Source of the DNA: Myxococcales bacterium
Lineage (GTDB): Bacteria; Myxococcota_A; Polyangia; Polyangiales; Polyangiaceae
DNA length: 64,000 bases
Direction: 5' to 3'
Assembly (NCBI GenBank): GCA_016191785.1
Contig: JACPVJ010000136.1
Span: 1 to 64,000, forward strand
The notes under the pieces are model-generated. The model saw only the letters and a program-made list of their open reading frames with translations, made no database searches and was not told where the DNA came from. Positions 8,136 through 16,510 of the stretch are shown here, one piece after another. Position 1 is the stretch's first letter. Each line of letters starts with the position of its first letter. A program made the translations under genes and the position numbers.

Positions 8136-9049
8136 TTCGCCACTTCGCGTCGCTCTCGGACCTGGGTCCCGAGGGCCTGATGAAGGCGCTCGACGCCGCG
8201 GACCGCTTCTCCGTAGGGCGCGGGGCCCCGGCGGCGCAAAGGCCGCTGGCAGGCAAGTCGGTGGCGCTCTTGTTCGAGAAGGCGTCCACCCGCACGCGCA
8301 TCTCGCTCGAGGTCGCGGTGGCCGAGCTCGGCGGGCACCCGGTGGTGGTCACCGCGCAGGGGTCGCAGATGGGGCGGGGCGAGCCGATCCGCGACACCGC
8401 GCGGGTGCTCTCGCGCATGGTGCACGCCATCACCCTCCGGACCTTCGGGGAAGAGCGCCTGCGCGAGATGATGCAGTACAGCTCGGTGCCGGTGCTGAAC
8501 GCACTCACCGACGAGAGCCACCCGATGCAGCTCTTGGCCGATCTGATGACGGCACGCCGCGTGCGCGGCGCGCTGGGCGGGCTCAAGTTCGCGTGGCTCG
8601 GCGACGGCAACAACATGGCCAACTCGTGGATCGAAGCCGCGGGGCTCCTGGGCCTCGAGCTGGTCTTGGCGTGCCCCGAGGGCTACGACCCGAGCGCCCG
8701 GGAGCTTTTGCGCGCGAAAGAGCGCGGCGCGCGAGTGAGCGTCGTGCGCCAGCCGGCGTCGGCGCTCGAGGGCGCCGACGTGGTCAGCACAGACGTGTTC
8801 GCCAGCATGGGGCAAGAGGCCGAGCAGCAGCGTCGGCTCGAGGCCTTCCGTGGATTCATGCTCAGCCGCGAGCTGCTCGCCCGCGCTTCGAAGGACGTCG
8901 TGGTGCTGCACTGCTTGCCCGCCCATCGCGGGGAAGAGATCGAAGAAGAAGTGCTCGAGGGCCCGCGCTCGTTCGTGTGGGACGAGGCCGAAGCGCGCCT
9001 CCACACCGCCAAGGCGGCGCTCGTCTGGGCGATGGGGCTCGATGGGTGA
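8132..9049 (+). CDS. argF: Ornithine carbamoyltransferase
   Basis: Ornithine transcarbamylase, 305 residues, forming citrulline from carbamoyl phosphate and ornithine. The carbamoyl-phosphate loop EKASTRTRISLEVAVAELGG is intact (STRTR), as are HPMQLLADLMT, the DGNN segment typical of OTCs, and the ornithine-binding Cys motif HCLPAHRG. Length is typical. The start is GTG 8132, overlapping the argD stop; the 3' end overlaps the next gene by 8 bases. The operon argD-argF continues into the ATPase-like gene, which has no known arginine role. Confidence 0.95.
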   Translation: MIRHFASLSDLGPEGLMKALDAADRFSVGRGAPAAQRPLAGKSVALLFEKASTRTRISLEVAVAELGGHPVVVTAQGSQMGRGEPIRDTARVLSRMVHAITLRTFGEERLREMMQYSSVPVLNALTDESHPMQLLADLMTARRVRGALGGLKFAWLGDGNNMANSWIEAAGLLGLELVLACPEGYDPSARELLRAKERGARVSVVRQPASALEGADVVSTDVFASMGQEAEQQRRLEAFRGFMLSRELLARASKDVVVLHCLPAHRGEEIEEEVLEGPRSFVWDEAEARLHTAKAALVWAMGLDG

Positions 9050-11336
9050 CGCGCCCGACGCGCATCGTGCGCCCGAGCTCGCCGCCGGAGCGGGCGCACG
9101 GCCGGTGCGGTGCGCAGGCTGCGGCGCTCCGGTCGACCCGCTGCGCGCAGCCCGGGTCGCGATCTTCAACGACCGGTTCCGCTATTTCTGCAGCGCCGAG
9201 TGCCGCGAGCACTACGACCCGCTGACGCGCGAGACGCCACTTCCGATGCCCAAGCGCCGGCGCATCTCGTCCCCCGGGGCCGAGGTGCTCGCGACCCGGG
9301 CAGAGGCCGTCGAGTCCCTCGATCAACGGCGGCAAGTGGCGGCACTGACCGAGGTGACGGCGGCCGAGATCGGACCCGTGCACGACGCCAGTCACCTGGA
9401 CCGACTGGTCGATCGCGACCAGCACGATGCAGTATCGGCGCCGCCGCCGGAGCTGGCCGACGGCGAACGCGCGGACGTCGGCGCGCTGCTCTTGGGGCTC
9501 ACCATCGCCGGCGGCATGCTCTCGGTGGCACTCAGTCTCGCGGGGGCCTCGACCGGTGCGCTCACCGCCAGGCTGGTGGTGGTGTGCGTGGCGAGCGCGG
9601 CGCTGGTGGCAGAGACGGTCACCGGCCGGCGCGATGCCACCGAGCTGCACCCGGGTGTGCTCTTGAGTGGCCCGGTGGTCGCGTTGGGCGTGGCCCTGGC
9701 AGCGCGCGTCGCCAGCGCCAAAGAGGCGGGCGCCGCCACCACGCTGGCTGGCATCGTGATCGCCGCGGTGGCAGCCAGCACCTGGCTTGCCCGCCGAGCG
9801 CGACGTCCCCTCGACGCCGAGCGCGAAGCCATCGCCGATGCGCTGTCCCGCTCGGGGCGCCGGGTGATTGGGGACGAGACCGCCACCGTGCGGGCCCAAG
9901 ATCTCCGGCCCGGCGAAGAGATCGTGGTCGAACCCGGCGACCGGGTCCCCGTGGACGCCACCATCACGGCCGGCGCCGGGGTCGTCGCACCGTGGCTCGG
10001 AGCGCGCACCACCGCCACTCGCACCGAGGGCGACCATCTGGTGGCAGGGTCCACCGTGATCGAAGGCCGCCTGCGCGCGGTGGCGGCCTGGACGGGCCAC
10101 GATCGCGCGTGGATGCGCGTCACCAACGATCCCCGTCGCCGCGCCGATCGCTTCGCGTCGGCTGCGCGCATCGGTCGGCTCACCGCCGAGCGTGCTGCAC
10201 CCTTGGCCGCAGGGCTGGCGGCGCTGGCGGGCTATGCCGAGGACCAAACGCCGCTGACCATCGCGATGTTCGCGGTGGCCGCCCAGACGGCCCTGGCAAA
10301 CGCCGGAGTCGCGCAGATCGGCGCCCTGCACGTGCTCGAGACCGTGCTCACGGCGCTCAGGCGCGGCATCGTGTTTCGTACGGCCGAGGCGCTCGATCGA
10401 GCGGGCCGGGTCTCGGTCGCGGCGTTTTGCGCGCGGGGCACCCTGCTCTTGGGCGAACCCGAGGTGGCCAACGTCGAGCCGATTGGTGAGGTCGATGCCG
10501 AGCGGGTGCTCGCGCTCACCGCCGGCGCCGAGGCCGGCGAGACCCATCCGGTCGCCACGGCGGTGCTCCGCGCGGCGCGAGTGCGCGGCGTGCGCCCCGA
10601 CGGCGTCCGCAGCCCCAATGTGCAGCCCGGCCTGGGCGTCACCGCGGTGGCGTCCAGCGGGCAGCCTCTGGTCGTCGGCAGTCGCGCGCTGATGCTCAAA
10701 GAGCGGATCAGCGTGGCCTCGGCCGAGCCCAAGCTGCTCGAGCTGGAGGCCATGGGTCGGACCGTGCTGCTCGTGGCCCTCGGCGGTCGTTTGGTCGGCG
10801 GTGTGGGTCTGCAAGACGGCCTGCGACCCGGCGCGCGGGCGGCGGTGCAGCACCTGCTCGACGTGGGCGTCGAGCCGGTGTTGCTCTCGGGTGACGCCCG
10901 CGAGACCTGCGAGGCCATCGGTCGCGCGCTCGACATCGAGCACATCCGCCCCGAGGTCTTGCCGGCCGATCGCGGCGACGAGGTGAGACGCCTCGCGGCC
11001 GGTGGCGCCACGGTCGCAGTCGTGGGGCGGAGCCCCGGCGACGACGTGGCCCTGGCGGCCGCCGACGTGTCGGCGGCGCTCAGCTCGGCCGGGTCGAGCA
11101 CCGCCGAGTGGGGGATCCAGCTGGCGAGCGACGACGTGCGCGACGCCGCCTACGCCATCCGATTGGCTCACCGCGCCAAGCACGAGGCACGTCTGGGCCT
11201 TCTTCTGGCGGTCGTGCCGGGTGTGGGCAGCGCCCTGGGCGTGGCGTTCGCGCTCTTGCCGCCGGCGGTCGCGCCGCTCTCTGCCGTGATTGGCACCATC
11301 CTCGCTTTGTTCCGGCTCCGTGCCCGCGAGGGCTGA
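9042..11336 (+). CDS. P1B-type ATPase-like pseudoenzyme with N-terminal TRASH/YHS-like metal domain
   Basis: A 764-residue membrane protein homologous throughout to heavy-metal P-type ATPases but with all catalytic motifs altered. An N-terminal C24-x2-C27...C50-x3-C54 cluster (FRYFCSAECREHY) resembles the TRASH/YHS metal-binding domain. Four hydrophobic segments follow (about 145-260), then an actuator-like domain (VVEPGDRVPVDATI), two more membrane segments, and P/N-like domains, and a final helix pair. The phosphorylated DKTGT is CARGT (Cys463 at the Asp position). The actuator TGES aligns with GART, the membrane CPC metal site with AQT, and GDGxNDAPAL with a GRSPGDDVAL version. The N-domain His-Pro (502-503) and ALAAADV are kept. 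It should therefore not pump ions by the usual cycle. The frame is intact and under apparent constraint, which argues against a pseudogene. ATG 9042 overlaps argF by 8 bases, and a Fur-family gene follows 41 bases downstream. A metal-sensing or scaffold role is inference. Confidence 0.8.
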   Translation: MGDAPDAHRAPELAAGAGARPVRCAGCGAPVDPLRAARVAIFNDRFRYFCSAECREHYDPLTRETPLPMPKRRRISSPGAEVLATRAEAVESLDQRRQVAALTEVTAAEIGPVHDASHLDRLVDRDQHDAVSAPPPELADGERADVGALLLGLTIAGGMLSVALSLAGASTGALTARLVVVCVASAALVAETVTGRRDATELHPGVLLSGPVVALGVALAARVASAKEAGAATTLAGIVIAAVAASTWLARRARRPLDAEREAIADALSRSGRRVIGDETATVRAQDLRPGEEIVVEPGDRVPVDATITAGAGVVAPWLGARTTATRTEGDHLVAGSTVIEGRLRAVAAWTGHDRAWMRVTNDPRRRADRFASAARIGRLTAERAAPLAAGLAALAGYAEDQTPLTIAMFAVAAQTALANAGVAQIGALHVLETVLTALRRGIVFRTAEALDRAGRVSVAAFCARGTLLLGEPEVANVEPIGEVDAERVLALTAGAEAGETHPVATAVLRAARVRGVRPDGVRSPNVQPGLGVTAVASSGQPLVVGSRALMLKERISVASAEPKLLELEAMGRTVLLVALGGRLVGGVGLQDGLRPGARAAVQHLLDVGVEPVLLSGDARETCEAIGRALDIEHIRPEVLPADRGDEVRRLAAGGATVAVVGRSPGDDVALAAADVSAALSSAGSSTAEWGIQLASDDVRDAAYAIRLAHRAKHEARLGLLLAVVPGVGSALGVAFALLPPAVAPLSAVIGTILALFRLRAREG

Positions 11337-11377
11337 GATGGCTTGACCCCCCGCACGATGGGCGCGATGTAGGGTGA

Positions 11378-11896
11378 GTGAAACGTGGGGAGCACCAGCC
11401 CCAGACTGGCCCGCGCCCGCCGGACCGGGAGCGCTTGCGCGCCGAGCTCGTTCAGTTCATGGACCGCCGCGGGCTGCGCAGCACCGAGCAGCGCCGCGTG
11501 ATCATCGAGCAGCTCTTCGGGGTCACCGATCACGTGACCATCGACCAGCTGCTCGAGAGCGTGCGCGCGGTGGACCCGCGGGTGGGTTACGCCACCGTCT
11601 ATCGCACCATGAAGCTCTTGGCCGAGGGCGGGCTGGTGCACGAGCGCAAGTTCGGCGACGGCTTCACCCGCTACGAGCTGGCCGACGCACACGCCCACCA
11701 CGACCACCTGATCTGCCTCGACTGCGGCAAGATCACCGAGTTCGAAGAGCCCGCGATCGAAGAGCTGCAGGACGGGATCGCGCTTCGCCACGGCTTCTTG
11801 GTCCGCGACCACAAGCACGAGCTCTACGGCACCTGCGCCGAGTGCGCGAAGCAGAGCGACGTCAAACCGGGCCGCGTGAAGACCGCGCATCGATGA
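11378..11896 (+). CDS. Fur-family metalloregulator
   Basis: A 172-residue Fur-superfamily repressor. It has a winged helix with LRSTEQRRVIIEQLF and VGYATVYRTMKLLAEGGLV, the regulatory metal motif AHAHHDHLICLDCGK, then FEEPAIEELQ, and a C-terminal CAEC that pairs with CLDC as the structural zinc site (C-x2-C twice). Fur itself, Zur and PerR all share these; the sequence alone does not decide which. The start is GTG 11378, preceded by an AGGG. The gene lies 41 bases after the ATPase-like gene on the same strand and may be co-transcribed. Its 3' end overlaps the convergent folate gene by 35 bases. A metal-responsive link with the TRASH-containing neighbour is plausible. Confidence 0.92.
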   Translation: MKRGEHQPQTGPRPPDRERLRAELVQFMDRRGLRSTEQRRVIIEQLFGVTDHVTIDQLLESVRAVDPRVGYATVYRTMKLLAEGGLVHERKFGDGFTRYELADAHAHHDHLICLDCGKITEFEEPAIEELQDGIALRHGFLVRDHKHELYGTCAECAKQSDVKPGRVKTAHR

Positions 11897-12518
11897 CGCG
11901 CTCGTCGGTGACCACCCAGTCGCAGGCGAAGTCTCCCTGCTCGTGGGGCGCCTCGGCCAAGAGCTGGAACGAGAACACCACGATCACGCTCACCGCCGGC
12001 GGACACACGTCGGGCAGGGTGACGTCGTAGTAGCCGATGCCGTAGCCGATGCGGTGGCCGTCTGCGGACGCGGCCAGCGCCGGGACCACCACCAGATCCA
12101 CCTCGCCCCGCGCCGCCTCGGGGGCGCCCGCGGGCGGCTCCATGAAGCCTCGCCCGCGCTCTTCCAGGCGCGCAGGATCGTCGAGCCAGCGGAAGCCGGT
12201 GTGAAAGCCCGACTCGGTGGGGGTCATGAACGGGTAGCAAAGCCGCACGCCCCGTGCGCGCAGCGCGGCGTCCAGTGGCCGGAGATCGAGCTCGTTCTTT
12301 CGGGTGATCGGCCAGAACAGCGCCACACTTTGCGCGCTCGCGAGCGCGGGCAGCTCGCCCAGCCGCTCGATCACCCTGGCGCTGCGCGCCGCGATGGCCG
12401 AGGGCGGAAGCGCGCTTCTCAGGCCCTTCATGCGGGTGCGAAGCTGGCGCTTGGCCTGCGCCAGCAGCGCTTCGAGCTCCGACTTCTCCAGCTCGGCCAC
12501 CAAAGGCGACACTAGCAT
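11862..12518 (-). CDS. 5-formyltetrahydrofolate cyclo-ligase family protein
   Basis: A 218-residue protein of the 5-FCL family, which uses ATP to convert 5-formyl-THF to 5,10-methenyl-THF and so recovers a storage or inhibitory folate. The N-terminal basic helix LAQAKRQLRTRMKGLRSAL, VALFWPITRKNELDLRPL and the C-terminal family signature VVPALAASADGHRIGYGIGYYD-type segment (ending in GYYD) are recognisable. ATG 12518 is the likely start; the frame is open upstream but would cross the divergent glycosyltransferase start. The first Gly in the usual PGLAFD motif is replaced (VVPALAAS), so substrate handling may differ slightly. Convergent with, and overlapping, the Fur gene by 35 bases. Confidence 0.85.
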   Translation of the reverse strand: MLVSPLVAELEKSELEALLAQAKRQLRTRMKGLRSALPPSAIAARSARVIERLGELPALASAQSVALFWPITRKNELDLRPLDAALRARGVRLCYPFMTPTESGFHTGFRWLDDPARLEERGRGFMEPPAGAPEAARGEVDLVVVPALAASADGHRIGYGIGYYDVTLPDVCPPAVSVIVVFSFQLLAEAPHEQGDFACDWVVTDERVIDARSSRGPV

Positions 12519-12567
12519 GCTGCCCGCCGCGCTTCTCGCGCCCAGCGTCCCGTGGCAGATTCGCCCC

Positions 12568-13257
12568 ATGCGCGTGCAGGCGCTCATCCCCGCTTACTTC
12601 GCCGAACGCACGGTGGGGGACCTGGTGCGCGCGCTCGTGCAAGCGTGGCCGCGACAAGAGGGCCTGCCGCCGGTGATCGTGGTGGACGACGGGTCGCGCG
12701 ACCGCACCAGCCAGGCGGCGCTGGCCGCCGGCGCCTACCTGATCCGCCACCCCGAAAATCGCGGCAAGGGTGCGGCGCTTTGCACGGGGTTCGAGCGCGC
12801 CCTCTCGTTCGGCGCCGAGGCGGTGGTCAGTGTGGACGCGGACGGTCAGCACCCGCCCGATCAGGCGCTGAAGCTCGCGCTCCATCCCGCTCGGGTCGAG
12901 TCGCTGGTGCTCGGAGTGCGCGATCTGGCCGGTGCCGGTGCGCCCCGGGCGAACCAGCGCTCGAACGCCATCTCGAACTTCTTCTTGTCGCGCTTCACCG
13001 GCAAGACGCTGCTCGACACGCAGTGTGGGCTGCGCCGCTATCCCCTCGGGCGCACCCTCGCCCTCGGCGCGAAGTCGACCGGCTACGCGTTCGAGGCCGA
13101 GCTGTTGTTGCGTGCCGTGCGCGCCGGAGTCCCCATTGACCAGGTGCCGATCCGGGTGCTCTATCCGCCCGACCGCCGCACGCACTTCGACAGCGTGCGC
13201 GATCCCGCGCGGATCGTCGCGCGGGTGGTCTCGACGCTGCTGGTCGAGGGCCCGTGA
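12568..13257 (+). CDS. Family 2 glycosyltransferase, dolichyl-phosphate-mannose-synthase-like
   Basis: A 229-residue GT-A fold glycosyltransferase. Family 2 motifs are clear: ALIPAYFAERTVGDLV at the N-terminus, VVDDGSRDRT for the nucleotide, and VDADGQHPPDQ with the metal-binding DxD. Length and the short polar C-terminus match soluble DPM1-type enzymes that transfer a sugar from a nucleotide donor to a lipid phosphate; there is no membrane helix. The stop overlaps the start of the next gene by 4 bases (GTGA), so it is coupled to a membrane-anchored C45-type acyltransferase or hydrolase. The two may act on one envelope glycolipid, but the substrate is not shown by sequence. Confidence 0.88.
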   Translation: MRVQALIPAYFAERTVGDLVRALVQAWPRQEGLPPVIVVDDGSRDRTSQAALAAGAYLIRHPENRGKGAALCTGFERALSFGAEAVVSVDADGQHPPDQALKLALHPARVESLVLGVRDLAGAGAPRANQRSNAISNFFLSRFTGKTLLDTQCGLRRYPLGRTLALGAKSTGYAFEAELLLRAVRAGVPIDQVPIRVLYPPDRRTHFDSVRDPARIVARVVSTLLVEGP

Positions 13258-14570
13258 GCCGTCGACGGCGCGCCTTCGGGGTCGCGCTGGGCGTGGTGCT
13301 GGGCCTGGGCGCGGGGCACTTCGGCGTGCGCGCGCGCGCGCGGCTCGACCCGCCGAAGGTCAGCGTGCCGGCGGACGCGGCGCCCCACGCGCGACTGTCG
13401 CGCGAAGGCAACCTGCGGGTGGTCCACCTGTCGGGTACCCCTGAGCAAATCGGGTTTTCGCACTCGAGGCTGCTCCGGGACGACATGCTGCACAACGAAG
13501 GCGTGCTGTCTCGCGAATTCGAACGGGCGGTCCGCCCCGCGCCGCTGCGCTGGCTCTTGCTCGACCTGGCCCAGCTCAGGTATCGCGACCTCGATCGCGA
13601 GCTCGACCCGGCTCGGCGCCGTGAGCTCTCGGCCGGAGCTCTGGGCTTCTCACCGGATCCATTCGCTGGCGTGTTCCCCACCTATCAGCGCTTCGTGTAC
13701 CTGAATGCGCTGTACGACATCGCGCTCTCGTTCGAGCACTCGCCGCTGATCGGCTGCACCACCTTCACCTGGGCAGAGCCGGGCAGCACGCTCCTGGCGC
13801 GGGCCTTCGACTTCGACGTGCACGACGTGTTCGACCAGCAGAAGGCGGTGTTCTTCGTGCGCGAAGCAGGGCAGATCCCGTTCGCGTCGGTGGCGTGGCC
13901 CGGGCTGGTCGGCGTGGTCAGCGGCATGAACCAGGCTGGGCTCGCGCTGGTGGTCCACGGGGGGCGCGCCGGCGAGCCCCGGGCCCAGGGCGAGCCGGTG
14001 GTGCACGCGCTTCGGCGTGTGCTCTCCACTGCGCGTTCGGTCGACGAGGCGGCGAGGGTCTTCGCCGAGCGCGATCCGATGGTGAGCCACATCGTGATCG
14101 CCGCCGACGCCAGCGGGCATGCCGCGGCGATCGAGCGGGCGCCCGGGCTGCCGCCCCACGTCCGCGCGCTGCCCGCGCGGGCCGCGGTCGCCAACCACTT
14201 CCACGGGCCGCTGGCCGGTGACCCCAAGAACCAGCGGGTTCGGCGCGACACCACCACGCTGGACCGCGAAGCCCGCGCAACGGAGCTGGTCGGTGCCCTC
14301 GATCACCCCGCCACCGTCGAAGACGCGGTGCGCTTGCTCCGCGACCGCAGCGCGGCGGGTGGCGCGCCGCTGCCCGCCGGAGACCGTCGCGCGATCGACG
14401 CGGACATCGCCACCCACGGCGTGGTCTTCGACTCTAACCGGCGCGTGCTCTGGGTCAGCGAGGCGCCCCACCTGTCGGGGCGCTTCGTGGCCTTCGAGCT
14501 CGACGTCGAGCTGGCCGAGGCCCCGAAGGCCCCGGCCGAGGCGCGCCGCAGCGTGGCCGCTAGACCGTAG
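13254..14570 (+). CDS. C45-family autoproteolytic acyltransferase/hydrolase, membrane-anchored
   Basis: A 438-residue NTN-hydrolase-type protein of the C45 family (named for fungal acyl-CoA:6-aminopenicillanate acyltransferase). A hydrophobic N-terminal helix (about 7-24) after an Arg-rich start suggests a signal anchor. The autoprocessing site is GCTTFTW with Cys168 as the expected nucleophile, followed by the family's GSTLLARAFDFD. Downstream VSGMNQAGLALVVHGG and the ANHFHGP region match C45 proteins. Bacterial C45 members hydrolyse or transfer acyl groups on amides, and most are uncharacterised. GTG 13254 overlaps the glycosyltransferase stop. The 3' end overlaps the convergent acyl-CoA dehydrogenase gene by 11 bases. 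Penicillin synthesis is not implied. Confidence 0.8.
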   Translation: MSRRRRAFGVALGVVLGLGAGHFGVRARARLDPPKVSVPADAAPHARLSREGNLRVVHLSGTPEQIGFSHSRLLRDDMLHNEGVLSREFERAVRPAPLRWLLLDLAQLRYRDLDRELDPARRRELSAGALGFSPDPFAGVFPTYQRFVYLNALYDIALSFEHSPLIGCTTFTWAEPGSTLLARAFDFDVHDVFDQQKAVFFVREAGQIPFASVAWPGLVGVVSGMNQAGLALVVHGGRAGEPRAQGEPVVHALRRVLSTARSVDEAARVFAERDPMVSHIVIAADASGHAAAIERAPGLPPHVRALPARAAVANHFHGPLAGDPKNQRVRRDTTTLDREARATELVGALDHPATVEDAVRLLRDRSAAGGAPLPAGDRRAIDADIATHGVVFDSNRRVLWVSEAPHLSGRFVAFELDVELAEAPKAPAEARRSVAARP

Positions 14571-16401
14571 CGAACGCCGCGTCCGGGATGTCGAGCGGGC
14601 TGGTGTCGCCCGCGGCCAGCATCTTGGCCGAGCCGACCACGCCAGGCAGCACCTGCTGCGCGAAGAACACCGCCGCGTGGCGCTTGCCCTCGTAGAACGC
14701 CCAGTCGCGGTCGCTCTTCGCCAGGCCCTGTTGCTTGTCGAGCGCGATGACCGCGGCGTCGAGCAAGAGCCAGCCCACGGTGAGCTCGCTCATCATCGTC
14801 AGGAACCGGTTCGCCACCAGCGGGATCCGCGCCAGCTCGCCGGACTGTGACCAGCCCAGCAGCTGCATCACCGAGCCGGCCACGGCCTCGTGCGCAGACG
14901 CCAGGTTGGCGATGCTCGGCCCCAGCACGGCGTGGTTGCGGTTCTTCTCGATGAACGCCGAGACGTCGCCCAGGAAGCGCTGGGTGTTCATGCCACCCGC
15001 CTGACCCAGCTTGCGCGCCACCAGGTCGAGGGCCTGGATGCCGTTCGTGCCCTCGTAGATGCTGAAGATCTTCGCGTCGCGCGCGTGCTGCTCGACCGGG
15101 TAGTCCATGGTGTAGCCGACGCCGCCGTGGACCTGGATGGCCAGCTCGGAGACACGGAACGCGGTGTCCGACGAGTACGACTTGATGAGCGGCGTGAGCA
15201 GCTCGACCTGACCCTGGTGATAGAGCGCGGCCTCGTCGTCCTTGCCGGCCAGCGCCAGAGCGTGATCGAGGTGCATCGCGCCCTTGACGATCAGGGCGCG
15301 GACGCCTTCGACGTGGGCCTTCATCCAGAGCAGCATGCGGCGCACGTTGGCGTGCTCGATGATCGCCACCCGCGGCGCGTCCGGGTCCTTCCACGCCGTG
15401 GCGCTCGGCCCCTGCTTGCGCTCGCGGGCGTACTCCAGGGCCGACAAATAGGCCGCCGACGCGATGCCCAGGCCCTGAAGACCCACGCCGATGCGCGCGT
15501 AGTTCATCATCTTGAACATCTGCTTGATGCCCTGCTGCTCGGCGGTGCCGCACAGCTCGCCCAGGCACTGGCCGTCGTCACCGAACTGAAGCAGCGCGGT
15601 GGACGAGCCCTTGATCCCCATCTTGTGCTCGACCGACAGGCACTTCACGTCGTTCAGCTCACCCGACGAGCCGTCGGTGCCGACGCGCCGCTTCGGCACG
15701 ATGAACAACGAGAGCCCCTTGGTGCCCTTGGGCGCACCCTCGGTGCGCGCCAGCACCATGTGGATGATGTTCTCGGTCAGATCTTGGTCGCCGCCGCTGA
15801 TGAAGATCTTGGTCCCGCTGATGGTGTAGGTCCCGTCGGCGTTCTTCTTGGCGAAGCTGGTGGCCGAGCCCACGTCGGACCCTGCTTGCGGCTCGGTGAG
15901 GCACATGGTGCCGGCCCACTCGCCTGAGAACATCTTGTGGCAGTAGCGCTCGCGCTGCTCTGGGGTGCCAAAGGCCTCGATCAAGTCGGCCGCCCCGATG
16001 GTCAGCCCCGGGTACATGTCGAACGCGGTGTTCGAGCCGCTGGTCAACTCGGTGGCGATGGCCGAGAGCACGCGGGGTGCGCTCTGCCCGCCGAACTCGG
16101 GCGGGACGATCAAGCTCTTGAAGCCGCTCTCGTAGGTCTTCTTCCAGGCCTCTTTGAAGCCGGTGGGGGTGAGCACTTGACCGCCCTCGATGCGGCAGCC
16201 CTCGCGATCTCCGACCGCGTTCAGCGGCCCGGTGACCTCGGTCGCGAAGCGGTAGACCTCGCTCAGCGTCAGCGCGACCTCTTCCTTGCCCCAGTCTTGA
16301 TAGGGCTCGTGCCCGAGCAACTTGCCGAGCTCGAACTGCTCGAAGAGCACGAACTCGATCTCGCGGAGGTCGGCTTTGTAGCGATTCTGGGGAAGGGACA
16401 T
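14560..16401 (-). CDS. Acyl-CoA dehydrogenase, DmdC-like long form
   Basis: A 613-residue FAD-dependent acyl-CoA dehydrogenase, longer than the usual 380 residues. The extra parts fit the 3-methylmercaptopropionyl-CoA dehydrogenase (DmdC/FadE-like) group: an N-terminal extension (YKADLREIEFVLFEQFELGK) and a C-terminal helical domain (from about 490). Signatures: MCLTEPQAGSDVGS, the flavin loop KIFISGGDQD, QVHGGVGYTMDYPVEQ and the catalytic-Glu region IFSIYEGTNGIQALDL. It oxidises an acyl-CoA to the enoyl-CoA with electron-transferring flavoprotein. ATG 16401 has a GGAGGAG about 10 bases upstream. No beta-oxidation partners are adjacent. DMSP metabolism is not implied; a general fatty acyl-CoA is likelier. 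Confidence 0.92.
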   Translation of the reverse strand: MSLPQNRYKADLREIEFVLFEQFELGKLLGHEPYQDWGKEEVALTLSEVYRFATEVTGPLNAVGDREGCRIEGGQVLTPTGFKEAWKKTYESGFKSLIVPPEFGGQSAPRVLSAIATELTSGSNTAFDMYPGLTIGAADLIEAFGTPEQRERYCHKMFSGEWAGTMCLTEPQAGSDVGSATSFAKKNADGTYTISGTKIFISGGDQDLTENIIHMVLARTEGAPKGTKGLSLFIVPKRRVGTDGSSGELNDVKCLSVEHKMGIKGSSTALLQFGDDGQCLGELCGTAEQQGIKQMFKMMNYARIGVGLQGLGIASAAYLSALEYARERKQGPSATAWKDPDAPRVAIIEHANVRRMLLWMKAHVEGVRALIVKGAMHLDHALALAGKDDEAALYHQGQVELLTPLIKSYSSDTAFRVSELAIQVHGGVGYTMDYPVEQHARDAKIFSIYEGTNGIQALDLVARKLGQAGGMNTQRFLGDVSAFIEKNRNHAVLGPSIANLASAHEAVAGSVMQLLGWSQSGELARIPLVANRFLTMMSELTVGWLLLDAAVIALDKQQGLAKSDRDWAFYEGKRHAAVFFAQQVLPGVVGSAKMLAAGDTSPLDIPDAAFATV

Positions 16402-16510
16402 GACTTGTTGCTCCTCCCCCCTCGAAGACCCGAAAACACGCGGCGGCGGCGCGTGATGCACCGCGTTGCAGGGCACTTTGACGCAGAGTGTCGTGCCCCG
16501 CAAGAGGGGG

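Noticed and set aside
8862..11183. 773-residue open frame on the minus strand opposite the ATPase-like gene
   Set aside because: High G+C makes antisense frames stay open; it has no motifs, and the sense strand encodes a clearly homologous protein.
11343..11348. TTGACC as -35 for the Fur gene
   Set aside because: No acceptable -10 at the proper distance; the gene may be read from the upstream operon.
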